A DNA stretch of 64,000 nucleotides from positions 1 to 64,000 of the forward strand of contig JAXHMN010000016.1 of the NCBI GenBank assembly GCA_034521465.1, written 5' to 3'. Under the pieces are notes generated by a model that made no database searches, was not told where the DNA came from, and was given only the letters and a program-made list of their open reading frames with translations. Each line of letters begins with the position of its first letter. The stretch's first letter is position 1. The DNA is from SURF-28 sp034521465. Lineage in GTDB: Bacteria > Bacteroidota > Ignavibacteria > Ignavibacteriales > Melioribacteraceae. The position numbers and the translations under genes were made by a program. Shown piece by piece: positions 10,358 through 21,866 of the stretch.

Positions 10358-11497
10358 ATGAGAAACATTACCCGGATGATCTTTATAATAGCTTTTACGT
10401 TAATTCATATTTGCGCTCAACAGCCGCAAAATATAAAACATACAGTCGTTGCAACGGAAAAGGGGCAGTTCCACGGCTGGCCCGCAAATAACGGCGTTTG
10501 GGTTTGGGGCAACGAAATTTTAGTAGGATTTACCCAAGTAGAATATGAGGAAACCGAAAGCCATAATATTAAAGAAGATGCCGAGCAGAAAAGTCTTCTC
10601 GCAAGAAGTACGGATGGCGGAAATACTTGGACTTATTTCAATCCCGATAATTTCGTCGGCGATACCGATGATAAATCAAAATTGGATGAACCGCTTAATT
10701 TTACCGATGACGGTTTCGCTATGCGTGTTGAAGGTATTGCTTATCACGGCAGCGACGATCCCGAAGCATCGTTTTTCTATTCGTACGACAGAGGCGACAC
10801 CTGGAACGGTCCCTTCTACTTCGGTGATATTCATGAAGCGGAAAGATTTAAAGCAAGAATTCTTACACCCCGTACCGACTATGTCGTACTTAATGATAAA
10901 GAATGTTTGGTATTCATTTCATCCCGAATTGAAGATACCGGCATGTCGGATGATCTTTCGGTTATTAAAACCGAAGACGGTGGATTATCATGGGAGATTA
11001 TTGCACCATGGGTTGTTCCGTGTTCCGATCCTTACCGCGCGGTTATGTCTAACTCCGTTCAAATTGATGATGATGAGTTTGTTACTGTGGTTCGTAGAAG
11101 AGTTATTAATGATCGTGATGAATGCTGGATAGATTGTTATGGATCTAACGACGGCGGAAAAAGTTGGGAGTTTTTGAGCAAAGTCGGCGATGCCGGCGCC
11201 CATAATGGTAATCCTCCCGCAATGACAAGACTTGAAGACGGAAGACTCTGCACTATATACGGCAACAGAACTTCCCGGCAAATAATGGGAAGGTACAGCA
11301 GCGACAACGGTAAAACCTGGGGCGAAGAGTTTGTTGTGCGCGGCAATTTTTATACCGGCGAAGCGGGCGATAATATGCAGGATCTCGGTTACCCGAGAAT
11401 AGTTCAAAATGCTGACGGCGAATTGGTTGCGATTTACTACTGGGCTTCTCCCGAAAATCCTCAGCAGCATATCGCCGCTTCAATCTGGACACCATAA
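10358..11497 (+). CDS. Secreted sialidase-like (BNR/Asp-box) propeller protein
   Basis: A 379-residue exported protein with an N-terminal signal peptide (TRMIFIIAFTLIHICAQ, cut near residue 20). Five Asp boxes mark a six-bladed sialidase-type propeller: STDGGNTW, SYDRGDTW, TEDGGLSWE, SNDGGKSWEF and SSDNGKTWGEE. The N-terminal GQFHGWPANNGVWVWG and the Arg-bearing LLARSTDGG resemble exo-sialidase-like families found in glycan loci. It is unlikely to be a true sialidase without further evidence, since related propellers act on other acidic sugars. The gene follows the symporter and precedes a second propeller protein by 41 bp. Reading frame intact. Confidence 0.8.
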   Translation: MRNITRMIFIIAFTLIHICAQQPQNIKHTVVATEKGQFHGWPANNGVWVWGNEILVGFTQVEYEETESHNIKEDAEQKSLLARSTDGGNTWTYFNPDNFVGDTDDKSKLDEPLNFTDDGFAMRVEGIAYHGSDDPEASFFYSYDRGDTWNGPFYFGDIHEAERFKARILTPRTDYVVLNDKECLVFISSRIEDTGMSDDLSVIKTEDGGLSWEIIAPWVVPCSDPYRAVMSNSVQIDDDEFVTVVRRRVINDRDECWIDCYGSNDGGKSWEFLSKVGDAGAHNGNPPAMTRLEDGRLCTIYGNRTSRQIMGRYSSDNGKTWGEEFVVRGNFYTGEAGDNMQDLGYPRIVQNADGELVAIYYWASPENPQQHIAASIWTP

Positions 11498-11537
11498 TGA
11501 AATTAAATATTATTAATTATATAAAAAGAGTGGAACC

Positions 11538-13499
11538 ATGATTAAAAAAATATTCTTGACTGTTTCAATTGTTTTAATGACTGCTTCGATTGCGGCTCAA
11601 AATAAAATGCCTCCCCCGGTTGAAGATTCGAAAGATGAACCGATTGTTTATACAGGAGAAGCTAAAGTTGATAAAAGATTTTTTGACGGAAAGCTGCCGC
11701 ACGCAGTCGGTGTGCATCAGTATCAAGTGGTAAGAGCCAACCGGCATAATCCGCCCAACGAAGGAGGTGTCGGATTCACATATAACCATCAACCTTATTT
11801 GGCATATTGGAACGGAAAGTTCTACTATCAATATCTTTCGGGTTTAGTTCAAGAACATACACCACCTACAAGAACTTCGATACTGACTTCTGAAGATGGA
11901 GTAAATTGGAGTAGACCAAGGGTTGTGTTTCCTGTTTATGAGTTGCCGGAGATAAAAAAAACAGATATACATATTCCCCAAGGGATGTATGCGGTTATGC
12001 ATCAAAGAATGGGATTTTACATTTCACCGAACGGTAAATTATTAACATCCGGTTTTTACAGCTATTGTGAAAACCCTCAGCATTCGCCGAATGTCGGCAA
12101 TGGTTTGGGAAGGGTTGTGCGCGAAGTTAAAGAAGACGGTTCCTTTGGACCGATTTACTTTATTCGATATAACCGTCATGCTGGGTTCGACGAATCGAAT
12201 ACAAAATATCCCTTCTATAAAGAAAGTAATGATCCGGGCTTTATTGAAGCATGTGAATCACTCCTCTCGGATAAATTATTCACTCTTCAATGGTGGGAAG
12301 AGGATAGAGCGGAGGATGGTTTTTACTCGATAAATCCAGGAGATGTTGGTAATGCTTTTCAGTTTCATCAAAAAATTACTACTTCAAAAGGTGCCGGTAA
12401 AGCTTTTACCTGGTACACCAGACCGGATGATGTTGTTGTTGGTGTTTGGAAGAACCAATATGCCGCCCTTACGACCGACAGAGGTGAAACATGGACGCCG
12501 ATAACAACAAACGAAACATTAATAACATCAGGTGCAAAAACTTGGGTACAGAAAACTGATGACGGCAGATTTGCTTTGGTTCATAATCAATCACCTACTT
12601 GGCGTAACAGGTTCCCGATGGTAGTTATGGTGAGTGAGGATGGTTACGAATTTACTGATATGTTTACAGTCAGCGGTGAAGTACCGCCGCAGAGATATAC
12701 CGGATTAAACAAAAATTTCGGTCCGCAATATTTTAGAGGGATAGCCGAAGGAAACGGTAATCCTCCCGGAGATAAAATGTGGGTTGTCTTCAGCAATAAT
12801 AAGGAAGACATGTGGCTTGCAAACATAACAACGCCAATAAAAGGAACAGTTGAAGAACATGTGAATCAAGATTTCAATTCTCTTAATTCATCAGACGAAC
12901 TCGTTCTTTGGAACACATACAATCCGAAGTGGGCAAGAGTAGAAATTGTAAACGACTTTGATGGGATAAATAAAGTACTTCAATTAAAAGATGAAGAACC
13001 CTATGATTATACAAAAGCCGAAAGAATATTTCCCGAGAGTAAACAAGTTGAAATTCAGTTTAGATTGAATCCGTACGGAGTTGAACTTGGCAGAGCATTG
13101 GAAATTGAAGTCGAAAGTCAAACAGGTGACAGAGCATTAAGATTACGAATTGATAATGATAATATCAGATTTGACTTGAATGATTTTGAAGTTGACGGAG
13201 TCGATATTGAACCAGGGATTTGGTACGACATCAAATTAGTTATTGATTGTGAGACACAAACTTATGATTTCTACTTAAATGGCAAACTTACAAAAGAGGA
13301 TCATGAATTCGGTTACGAAACTGAAACCGTAAGTAGAATAGTTTTTCGCACCGGTCCCTACAGAAATTATGTGCCGAATGATTATATCGATGGATACCCG
13401 AATGCAGTTGGGATGATGGACGAGGACCTTCCTTTTCCCGAACAAAAAGTGAAAACCCTGGTCTATTGGATTGATGATCTTAAAACGGAGAGTAAATGA
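11538..13499 (+). CDS. Secreted sialidase-like propeller plus C-terminal jelly-roll domain
   Basis: A 653-residue exported protein, signal peptide MIKKIFLTVSIVLMTASIAAQ. Residues of about 60-430 form a propeller-like region with Asp-box-like repeats LTSEDGVNWSRPR and TTDRGETWTP and a conserved HNQSPTWRNRFPMVV stretch. Residues of about 450-650 look like a concanavalin/LamG-type jelly roll (RLRIDNDNIRFDLNDFEV; YDFYLNGKL) of the kind that binds sugars. It probably attacks or holds an acidic glycan outside the cell or in the periplasm. It ends 1 bp before the bicupin ATG at 13501, so they are co-transcribed. The enzyme class is not known to me. Confidence 0.7.
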   Translation: MIKKIFLTVSIVLMTASIAAQNKMPPPVEDSKDEPIVYTGEAKVDKRFFDGKLPHAVGVHQYQVVRANRHNPPNEGGVGFTYNHQPYLAYWNGKFYYQYLSGLVQEHTPPTRTSILTSEDGVNWSRPRVVFPVYELPEIKKTDIHIPQGMYAVMHQRMGFYISPNGKLLTSGFYSYCENPQHSPNVGNGLGRVVREVKEDGSFGPIYFIRYNRHAGFDESNTKYPFYKESNDPGFIEACESLLSDKLFTLQWWEEDRAEDGFYSINPGDVGNAFQFHQKITTSKGAGKAFTWYTRPDDVVVGVWKNQYAALTTDRGETWTPITTNETLITSGAKTWVQKTDDGRFALVHNQSPTWRNRFPMVVMVSEDGYEFTDMFTVSGEVPPQRYTGLNKNFGPQYFRGIAEGNGNPPGDKMWVVFSNNKEDMWLANITTPIKGTVEEHVNQDFNSLNSSDELVLWNTYNPKWARVEIVNDFDGINKVLQLKDEEPYDYTKAERIFPESKQVEIQFRLNPYGVELGRALEIEVESQTGDRALRLRIDNDNIRFDLNDFEVDGVDIEPGIWYDIKLVIDCETQTYDFYLNGKLTKEDHEFGYETETVSRIVFRTGPYRNYVPNDYIDGYPNAVGMMDEDLPFPEQKVKTLVYWIDDLKTESK

Positions 13500-13500
13500 T

Positions 13501-14281
13501 ATGATACATCAACATTACAAAGATGGTGAGAAATTAGATGTTGCCGGTCTTAATGAAATAACTGTGCTTATTGATAGAAGCGATACTGAATTAACCGAAG
13601 TAGGGCATAACTGCTGGACTCCGAGACAAGACGGACCGCCTCATAAACATAACGATAAAGAACAAATATTTTATGTTACTTCAGGTGAAGGGATTGTAAA
13701 GTTGGGGAAAAATAAATTCAATGCTAAACCGGGAAATATTGCTTATGTCCCCGCCGGGTTAGTCCATCAAACAATTACTACCGGAGATGAACGGCTTTGT
13801 TATATGTTATATAATACGTTTATAAATCCCGGTAAAGAAGGGCACACTGAGCTTTAAAGATCATATTGAAAAAGTTAAGCAGGTGAGAAGACAGCAGGCG
13901 GACTCGGGTGATTACGGTTTAGATGAAACAGAAACATTACCGGAAATTAAAAAACATAAATTCATTGAAAACATTTATGTCGGCGAAAAAATTGAAGGCA
14001 GCTCACACTATTCAATCCTACTGCTGCAATATAATGAAACACATAAAAGTGAATTGCTTCTGTACGTTTGGTCTGCCAATGCCGACAGCGGAAATCTTGT
14101 AATGAAAAATGCGGAACAAACTATATTTATTCTGGAAGGAAGCGGATCAGTTTTTCTTAACGATGAAAAATCTGAATTAAAAGCTGGTGAAGTAGTTTTT
14201 GTCCCGCGTAACTCAACTTATTCAATTAAAAGCTCGGACGAGCAATTAATCTGCCTTGTGCTGAATGTAAATTTAGTTTAA
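13501..14281 (+). CDS. Bicupin protein, one frameshift
   Basis: Two cupin domains in one chain of about 259 residues. The first has the metal-binding signature PPHKHNDKEQIFYVTSGEG followed by AKPGNIAYVPAGLVHQ. The second (FILEGSGSVFLNDEKSEL; LKAGEVVFVPRNSTYSIK) is degenerate, without the His set. A single frame change near 13850 joins them (HTE to SFKDHIEKVKQ); before it the first domain stops apparently at 13857. No signal peptide is seen, so the protein is probably cytoplasmic and could be a sugar isomerase, epimerase or dioxygenase-like enzyme, or an effector-binding protein. The start at 13501 is preferred to the upstream ATG at 13471, which lies inside the previous gene. Confidence 0.8.
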
Positions 14282-14335
14282 TGCTTTTAAGTTTGCTTGG
14301 AAATCAAAAATAGAAATATAAAGGAGAGATTGTTA

Positions 14336-15227
14336 ATGGTAATTAAAAGTTTAAACCGGCGTTAATATTTTTTAGCCTGTTTCTGCTAATAGTTTATGCG
14401 AATAAATACTATGCTCAGGAATATGATTATTCAATCGTTGTGATCTCTGATGTCCATATAAGTAACGATGAATCAAAAGATAATCGGCTACTTGAGTTAG
14501 TAGAAAAAATAAATTCGGTGAAATTCCTGATGTTAAATTTGTCGCAGTTACGGGGGATTTTGTCTCGGCTGTTTTTACTGCGGGCAAAGAAAGAACTGAT
14601 GAGAACAGCCGGTTGGTAAAAGGAATTTCTATTATGAATAATCTTACTGTTCCTTACTATATGGTGATGGGAAATCATGATTATAAAATAGATAATGACC
14701 GCGACTCTGATACTTATTTCCCGGAATCTGAAATTCTTGAAATGGAAGAATTATGGGAAGACGTTGCCGGGTTCGATCCGTATTATTTCATCGAAGATAA
14801 CGGCTGGAATTTTATTTTTCTTAACAGTATGAGGGGTAGATATCTTAAAAGATTTTTTGATGAAGAACAGTTGGACTGGTTAAGTGACTTATTAACTCAA
14901 AATAAACCTACCCTTTTATTTTTTCATCATCCAATTCAAACAGATAATACACCGGAAGTTTACCTAAATAAATATAAAGAGAAAGATTTAATAACTGCCG
15001 GTAGGGAACCGCGGTTTTTCGAAATAGTTGAGGAACATAAAGAGAATATAAAAGGAATCTTTTTCGGGCATGTACATATTTGGGCGAAAGACGTTCTCTT
15101 CGAAACGATCCCGACTGTTTTAACAAATTCACTTGCCGACCAGCCGGGGTTACCGTTTCATCTTATCAAAGTGGATTCCGGTAATTCCGTAATTAAAATA
15201 GAAAGAGTACATCTAAATAAAGATTGA
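14336..15227 (+). CDS. Secreted calcineurin-like metallophosphoesterase, frame-broken
   Basis: Metallophosphoesterase with the family metal motifs in order: SDVHIS, VTGDF, MGNHDYK, FFHHP and FGHVHIW. The start is the ATG at 14336, with a strong ribosome site (AAGGAGAGA) at 14321-14329; the frame slips within the first ten codons and then gives a signal peptide (LIFFSLFLLIVYA). A second break lies near 14515. About 295 residues when joined, so full length. The protein is exported and may remove phosphate from a nucleotide or sugar-phosphate or act as a lectin-like accessory of the sugar locus. It is 10 bp upstream of the LamG protein, so probably in the same operon. Confidence 0.85.
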
Positions 15228-15237
15228 GGATTGTTTG

Positions 15238-17674
15238 ATGAATGCTAACATAAAAATAGTATTATGGATAATTATTTATTTTTTACCAGCCGCTTCAAAT
15301 TTAGTCCCGGCGCAAGAGATGATCGCTTTTTGGCCGTTCGATGAGCAAGAAGGAATTTATCCGAGTTCGGCATTAGCCGATTTATCGGAAAATGATTATC
15401 CTCTTGTTCTCGGGCTTGGAGCAAAAATTGTTGAAGGTAAATTCGGCAACGCACTTGATCCTGTTCAGCAGGTAAATTTTGATTACATAGAAATTGAAGA
15501 CGAAGTAAGATTTGGTTTGACTCCCGTTCCAGCACCTGAAGGGCGTACCGTCGAACCTATGAATTGGTTCAATGCGAATTTCGCGGCATTGATGACAAGT
15601 GGCGAAAATCATCTTCGCAAGCAGGTTGGATTTCCTCAGGTAACTACGACAAAACTAAATCTTGGTGATTATGATTGGACAGTTGAATTTTGGTTCATGC
15701 CGCTTCGGAATACTGATCAGCCGGGTACATTGTTTGAAATCGGAACAGGTCCGCGTGGTGAAAATGATATCTACACAACATTAAAATTACGTTCTGATCA
15801 AAATGAATTCGAATTTTATAATCAACCATCCGATTCTAAAATTATTATACCAACTTCGCTCGAGAAAAATAATTGGCACCATCTTGTATTCACTTATGAT
15901 GCAGTATCGAATCAGGTAAAACATTACGTAGATGGTCAAGCGCAAAGACTGCCCAGTAAGATTGATATTAAAGCACTTCCTGTTGGGGCAGAAGATTATA
16001 TGAGTGTGGGAAGAAACGGCACATGGGGCGAGCCTCTCCAAGGTAAAATTGATGAGCTTAGATTCTCAGAAGGAATAGTTTATTCCGAAGATTTTAACCC
16101 TCCGGCTAGTTTCTCTTATCTGCATGATATGGATCGATCCACCGATTTAATTGAGGGACCGGAACTATTATTTGACGGTGAATCCAAAGGTGTTATACCT
16201 CTCGGAAATAGAAAACATTTATTTATTGACGACGCAATCTTAGCGGAAACAGATGGCGGAGAATTCGTCGTTAATCCGCCTGCAAAAGAAGAATTAGTTT
16301 ATACAAACTTCACTCATGCTTACCGGAAACATTTGAGTATAGTTGAAGACGATGAGGGAATGATCCGTCTTTATACAACCGTTGAGGATGATTACTTAGC
16401 TGTCTGGTTATCGGAGGACGGAGTTAATTTTACAGCTCCGGATTTACCGAACGGGCATTACAAAGGTCACACTAACATTGTCCTCAAAGCAAATGTCGGA
16501 ATGGGCATTGTATTCATCGACCCGAATGCGCCGGATAATCAAAAATGGAAATACATTAGCGATTACCACCGCCGTGCGGTTCACCTATTCGTCTCGGATG
16601 ACGGCTTTGAATTTGAGCGGTTAAAACAGCCGGTGCTTCCTTTCCGTTCAGGGTCGCAGGCAAATATTTTTTACGATGATCAAAAACAAGTTTACACTAC
16701 GTTTCATCGATCCGATTTCGGCAGAACAAGAACACATGATACACAACGTGATTTTGTTATGACCGAGGCAAAAGATTTATTAAAGCCATGGCCATTCAAA
16801 TCCCTAACCGATGCAGAATATCAAGAGCGCGCCGTCGGCAAGAGAGTAGCGGAATTACAACCTTGGTACCTCGATAACGGACCTCTGACACCCGGTGGCT
16901 TTTCTCTTGAATATCCATGGATCTTTTCTCCGATCGATTCACTCGATCCGCGCGAAACGGATGTGTATGTACCGAAAGCTCATAAATACCAATGGGCGCC
17001 GGACACATATCTCGCTTTCCCGATTATGTATTTTCATTATGAAGAGTCAGTCCCCGAAGAAAGGATGATGCTCTACGACGAAGAACGGCAGCTCGGATCG
17101 GGACCGCTTGAAACGCAATTTGCCGCTAGTAGAAACGGTGTTGATTGGGAAAGATATCCGAGACCCGTTTATGTCGGTATCGGCGAGCACGAGGGAATTG
17201 ATTTTAAAACCGCATACCTCGCGTACGGAATGGTTAAAAGAGGAAATCAAATTTGGCAGTATGTTTTCTGCGAACCGCATTACCATTCACCATGGATTAA
17301 ATTTCCGGAAAAGCGGGCGGTCATAAGATTAGTTCAGAAGATTGGACGGATTTGTATCTCTCGATTCTCCTTATGAAAAAGAAATTGAAGTGGTTACGAA
17401 GCCAATAAGCTTTGAAGGAGATAAACTTGTTTTGAATATTGACACTGAAGCAACCGGTTATGCGCAAATTGGTTTACTCGATGAAAACGGAGATCCGATA
17501 GAAGGATTTGAAGTTGAAAACTGTGTTTACATAAACGGTGACTTCATAAACAAGGAAGTTGAATGGACGGGCAAAGGAACGGATGTATCGGAACTTCAAG
17601 GAAAAACAGTGCATGTAGTTTTCAAAATGCGGGGGTCTAAATTATATGCAATGCAATTTGTAAATGATAAATAG
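15238..17674 (+). CDS. LamG plus five-bladed-propeller secreted protein (paralogue 1), one frameshift
   Basis: About 810 residues. Signal peptide (IVLWIIIYFLPAASNLVPAQ), then a LamG/concanavalin-like domain (about 20-285; MIAFWPFDEQEGIYPSSALA, LNLGDYDWTVEFWFMP, MSVGRNGTWGEPLQGKIDEL), then a propeller-like catalytic-looking domain starting with KHLFIDDAILAETDGG (about 325) and ending with a C-terminal sandwich that finishes KLYAMQFVNDK. The frame changes near 17340 (RLVQK to LDGFVSLDSPY). Domain style is that of GH32/43-like secreted glycan-binding hydrolases, but no family is asserted. The next gene is a close paralogue in tandem. The ATG at 15238 is preferred over the TTG at 15235. Confidence 0.75.
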
Positions 17675-17686
17675 AAAGGAAAAACG

Positions 17687-20189
17687 ATGTTAAGAATGAA
17701 ATTCATTATGGGACTTTTGTTTTCCGCAATGATTATTTCCGCGCAAGACAAACAGGAAACTGTTTCGCTTTGGCTGTTTGACGAACAAGTGGGATTGTAT
17801 CCCAGCCAAGTATTGGAAAACAGTTCCGAAAATAATTTGCCGCTTGTACTCGGCTTAGGCGGTAAAATTGAAGAAGGTAAGTTCGGTAATGCTTTATCAA
17901 CAACGATTCATGATAAAGTCAAATTACCTGAAGGTGAATTAAAATTCGGGTTAGTTGAGTTGGAACCCGAATCGGGAAGAAATGTACCTCCTTTAACTTG
18001 GTACAATGCTTACTTTGCCGCACTGATGACGAGTGGTGAAAATCATCTTCGTAAAGAAGTCGGGTTTCTTAAGCCGACCGAAACAAAAATGAACCTGGGT
18101 GATTTTGACTGGACAATTGAATTTTGGTTCGAGCCCGATTCCGAATCGCAAACTGAAGGAACAGTATTCGAAATAGGTTCAGGACCTCGCGCGGAAAATG
18201 AGAAGTTTACTCGACTATCACTTAGTCAAGATAAAAGCGCATTTATATTTTTTAATTAACCTTCCGGAACTGAATTAAACATTTCCACAAACTTGGTTGA
18301 TGACAATTGGCAGCACGTTACTTTTGTCTATTCAGCGAATAACAAAACACTTTTACATTATGTAAATGGCAAATTACTGGATGAGAACGATGATGTTTCA
18401 TTGAAGAAACTTGAATCCGGTGCAGAAGATTACATGAGCATTGCACGCAACGGAATGTGGGAAAATCCTCTGTCCGGTAAATTGGATGAACTTCGTTTTT
18501 CAGCGGGACGAGTTTATACATCAGAGTTCAGTCCTCCCAAAAGCTTTTCAGAATATTATACCGAAGGTTATGAACCGGAAAAACTTGCAAAAGGACAGCC
18601 TCTTCTCTTTGACGAAGAAAATAAAAACGACACCCCGTTAAAACTCGGCGATAGAAAACATCTATTTATTGATGATGCCTTTATTGAAGAAATGGGCGAT
18701 GTAGAGTTCTCTGTTAATCCACCTAAAAAAGCAGAGATGGTTATAGGCGATATTGAAGGCCCGTTTCGTAAACATCTTACCGTAATGGAAGATGAAGAAG
18801 GCTTAATTCGAATATATAACTCCGCTGAAGATGATTACATGATTGTTCATACTTCGAAAGACGGTATTAACTTTCGAAGCCCCGAATACCGGCATCGAGC
18901 ATCGCGGTAAAGAATGTAGTAATACCGGAGAGAGTCGGCGGAAAAGGCAACCCGTTCATTGATCCGAACGGCAGCGGTGATACCAAATGGAAATATTTAT
19001 CCAGTTATCATAACCGGGGTGTATATCTTTACACTTCACCCGACGGTTATGATTGGACCCGCAAAAAAACTGCAATAATTCCTTTCAGAAGCGGGACGCA
19101 GAGTTGTACTTTTTATGACGATCAGCGGCTGATGTATGTCTCAACCCATCGCACAGGAATATTTCACACCCCCGGTGGTGCTACGCAAAGAAGCACGGTT
19201 GTCACTCAAACAAATAATCTTTTCGAACCAATCAAATTCGATCCTTTATCCCAGGAAGATTATTGGAAGCTCGATGAGAAATACCGCCTTCGCGAACCGC
19301 AGCCATGGTGGCTCGATAACGGTCCGTTAACTCCCTGGCGATTTCGGATTGAATTTCCGCATGCGTTCGATCCGGACCGAAGCCGATCCTGTAGGAATGG
19401 ATATTTACATAAGCAAAGCGCTTAAATACGAGTATGCGCCCGATACATATATCTCATTCCCTATAGCATATTTCCATTATGAAGAAGACGGACCGCTGAC
19501 ACGGACAAGTATTGATCGACTCGACAAGACTGCGAGGTGCGGGTCCGATTGAAACTCAGATCGCAGTCAGCCGCAACGGACTTGATTGGCAGCGATATTA
19601 TCAGCCTGCATATGTATCGGTATAGGCGAACATGAAGGGATTGACGTTAAAACCGCATACATTGCTCACGGAATGGTACGCCGCGGCGATGAAATTGTGG
19701 CAGTATTATTTTGCCGAACCGCACTATCACTCACGCATGGGTAAAATACGATGATAAAAGAGCTGTGTTCCGTTTGGTGCAGAGATTGGACGGATTTATT
19801 TCCTCGATTCACCGTATGAACAAAGAAGCATACGATGACAACAAAACCGTTTGTATTCGACGGGAATAGACTTGGTACTCAATATCGATACCGACGCAGT
19901 AGGGTATACACAAGTCGGCTTTGTTGATGAGAACGATAACCCGATCGAAGGTTTTTCGGTTGACGACTGTATCTATATTAACGGAGATTTTATCGAAGAA
20001 GAAGTTGAATGGATGCAAAATCGCGAAGAGTTACGGCGATGTAAGTATCGGTGAAGGCGACTCAACCGAAAAATTACAAAATGTTAAAACAACTAAAGAT
20101 GTTTCGAAACTTGAGGGGAAGGTGGTAAAACTCGTATTTAAGAATGAGAGGCACTAAACTTATACTCAATGCAATTTGTTAACAAATAA
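17687..20189 (+). CDS. LamG plus propeller secreted protein (paralogue 2), heavily frame-broken
   Basis: Tandem copy of the preceding gene. Matching blocks appear in the same order: SLWLFDEQVGLYPSQVLE, ALMTSGENHLRKEVGF, MNLGDFDWTIEFWF, EDYMSIARNGMWENPLSGK, KHLFIDDAFIEEMGD, and the closing MRGTKLYSMQFVNK that mirrors the first copy. Frame changes are needed near 18258, 18890, 19380, 19520, 19620, 19690, 19800, 20030 and 20150. The end is taken at the TAA at 20187-20189. Signal peptide MLRMKFIMGLLFSAMIISAQ. The paralogues diverge in many residues, so the duplication is not recent. Function as for the first copy; both may bind or cleave related glycan linkages. Confidence 0.72.
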
Positions 20190-20207
20190 TCATTTCGGGA
20201 AGCGAAA

Positions 20208-21849
20208 ATGAAAAATGTTATTTCCGACTGCTTGCTAATAATTATTCTGGTTGTTGATTGATGGAGCCGATACAAATATTCTCCCATAACTACCGGATGT
20301 CAATCTAGATGACTTTGAAATAGTGCTTTATGTCTCATGCAACTGAAATGGAAGGGGAAAAGTGACGGGACAGCAAAAATTACCGTTTGCATAATGTTGC
20401 TGAAGCAGTCTCTGAATTGATGTAATCTATCCAAGTCAAATCAAGCTGCGGTGTCTGGTTGCTGGGGGAACTTTATTACATCCAATCGCTTCGAGCTTAA
20501 AGCGTTACGTCCATCTCTTCGGAGGATTTCAATCAGCTGACATGGAAAAGGGATACTAACTAAATATGTATCCACATTGGTAGGCGGAAACGATAGCAGA
20601 ATAGATTATTGCTGGTGACAATACAACCATAGACGGTTTTACAATTTATCCGATGCAGTTTATCAGAGGAAAAGGTGCTGCAATATACTGCGACGGATAC
20701 TTCACCTGTAATTACGAACAATGTTTTCTCCGGCAATAAAGCATTAAAACCTCTTCAATTGGAATCCGGAATATTGGCATGAAACAGCAAATGACGGCGG
20801 AGCGATTTACGGTACAAACGGAGCTTCACCTCGTAATTAAGAATAACTTTTTCATCTCGCAATAAAACCGAGAACGGAAGAGGTGCAGCGGTTGCATTTG
20901 ACGGCAACTGTGACCCGGAAATAATAAACAATTATTTTTATGAAAATCACTCACGGTTCTAGATGATCCGATGCGAAGCAGTGACGGCGGCTGCTATCTC
21001 AATGTTTAGATGGTGCGGAGGAGTAATTGAAGGCAATTGTTTTTCAAAGTAATTTATGCCGAATCTGAGCAATGACGGCGGTGCGGTATTTATCGCATTG
21101 TGGAGTTCGACTGCTGTTAAAAACAATATTTTTGTCGACAACGAATGCGGCGATGATGCCGGAGCCTTGTTTGTGGGCGGACAAGAACATAGATACGATG
21201 TCACCGCTTGATCCGTATCCTGCCGAAAGAAAAATTCTTATGTGAGCATAACGGATAATATTTTTATCGGCAATCGAAATCCTTCAATGAACTCGGGTGC
21301 GATGCGTTTTACAATGGAAAGCAGAGGTGAGTTCGTCGGATAACATTGTTGCACAAAACAATGGTGTTTATTTTCAACGGAGTGAAACGGATATTAAAGA
21401 TAATATCATTCTCGATAATATGCTTGTTATTAGAAACGAAAGAAGGATTAGGTAAATCGCATTATTAAGCGATAATGTTATTTGGGCTGATTTCTATTGT
21501 AGGCGAGACTGAAGCGGAAATTAAAGAATAACAATATGCTGGCATGCTGATAGCATTATCCGGGCAATAATAATCGACTATGCCCGATTTTATGAATGAC
21601 GATGGACTCGAACTGCGATGTTTATATCGGCGTATCTATCATAAAGGATCTGGCTCATTCCGAATTAATTGATCGGAGATTGAAGAAGCTTTGAACGTAA
21701 TGAATGTAGCCGGACGAGTTGTTAACAGCCGAATGAAAATTTGGCAGTCGTTAAATCTAACGAACCATAACAGTTCTGCAAATATGGGTAATTTTTCTGC
21801 AGTTACATCAATAGAGATTTTACCAACTTATACAATTAGAAACAATTAA
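20208..21849 (+). CDS. Secreted right-handed parallel beta-helix protein, heavily frame-broken
   Basis: No long open frame survives here, but reading across frames gives a continuous parallel beta-helix. The start is MKNVISDCLLIIILVV at 20208 (signal peptide). Repeats of the helix appear as VIDGFTIYP, GKGAAIYCDGYF, NDGGAIYGTNGASP, NNFFIS, NGRGAAVAFDGNC, EIINNYFYE, SDGGAISMFRW, NDGGAVFIALWSS, NNIFVDNECGDDAGALF and ITDNIFIGNRNPSMNSGAMRF. This regular N-N-x-F / GGA pattern fits pectate-lyase-like and mannuronan-epimerase-like folds acting on uronic-acid polymers. At least ten frame changes are needed, among the worst in the window. The final part (to TYTIRNN, stop 21847-21849) is less certain. 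Confidence 0.65.
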
Positions 21850-21866
21850 TAACAGAGGTTAGATAT

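Noticed and set aside
10988..11470. Minus-strand 160-residue open frame inside the sialidase-like gene
   Set aside because: It lies fully within an intact plus-strand gene with Asp-box repeats, so it is a shadow frame.
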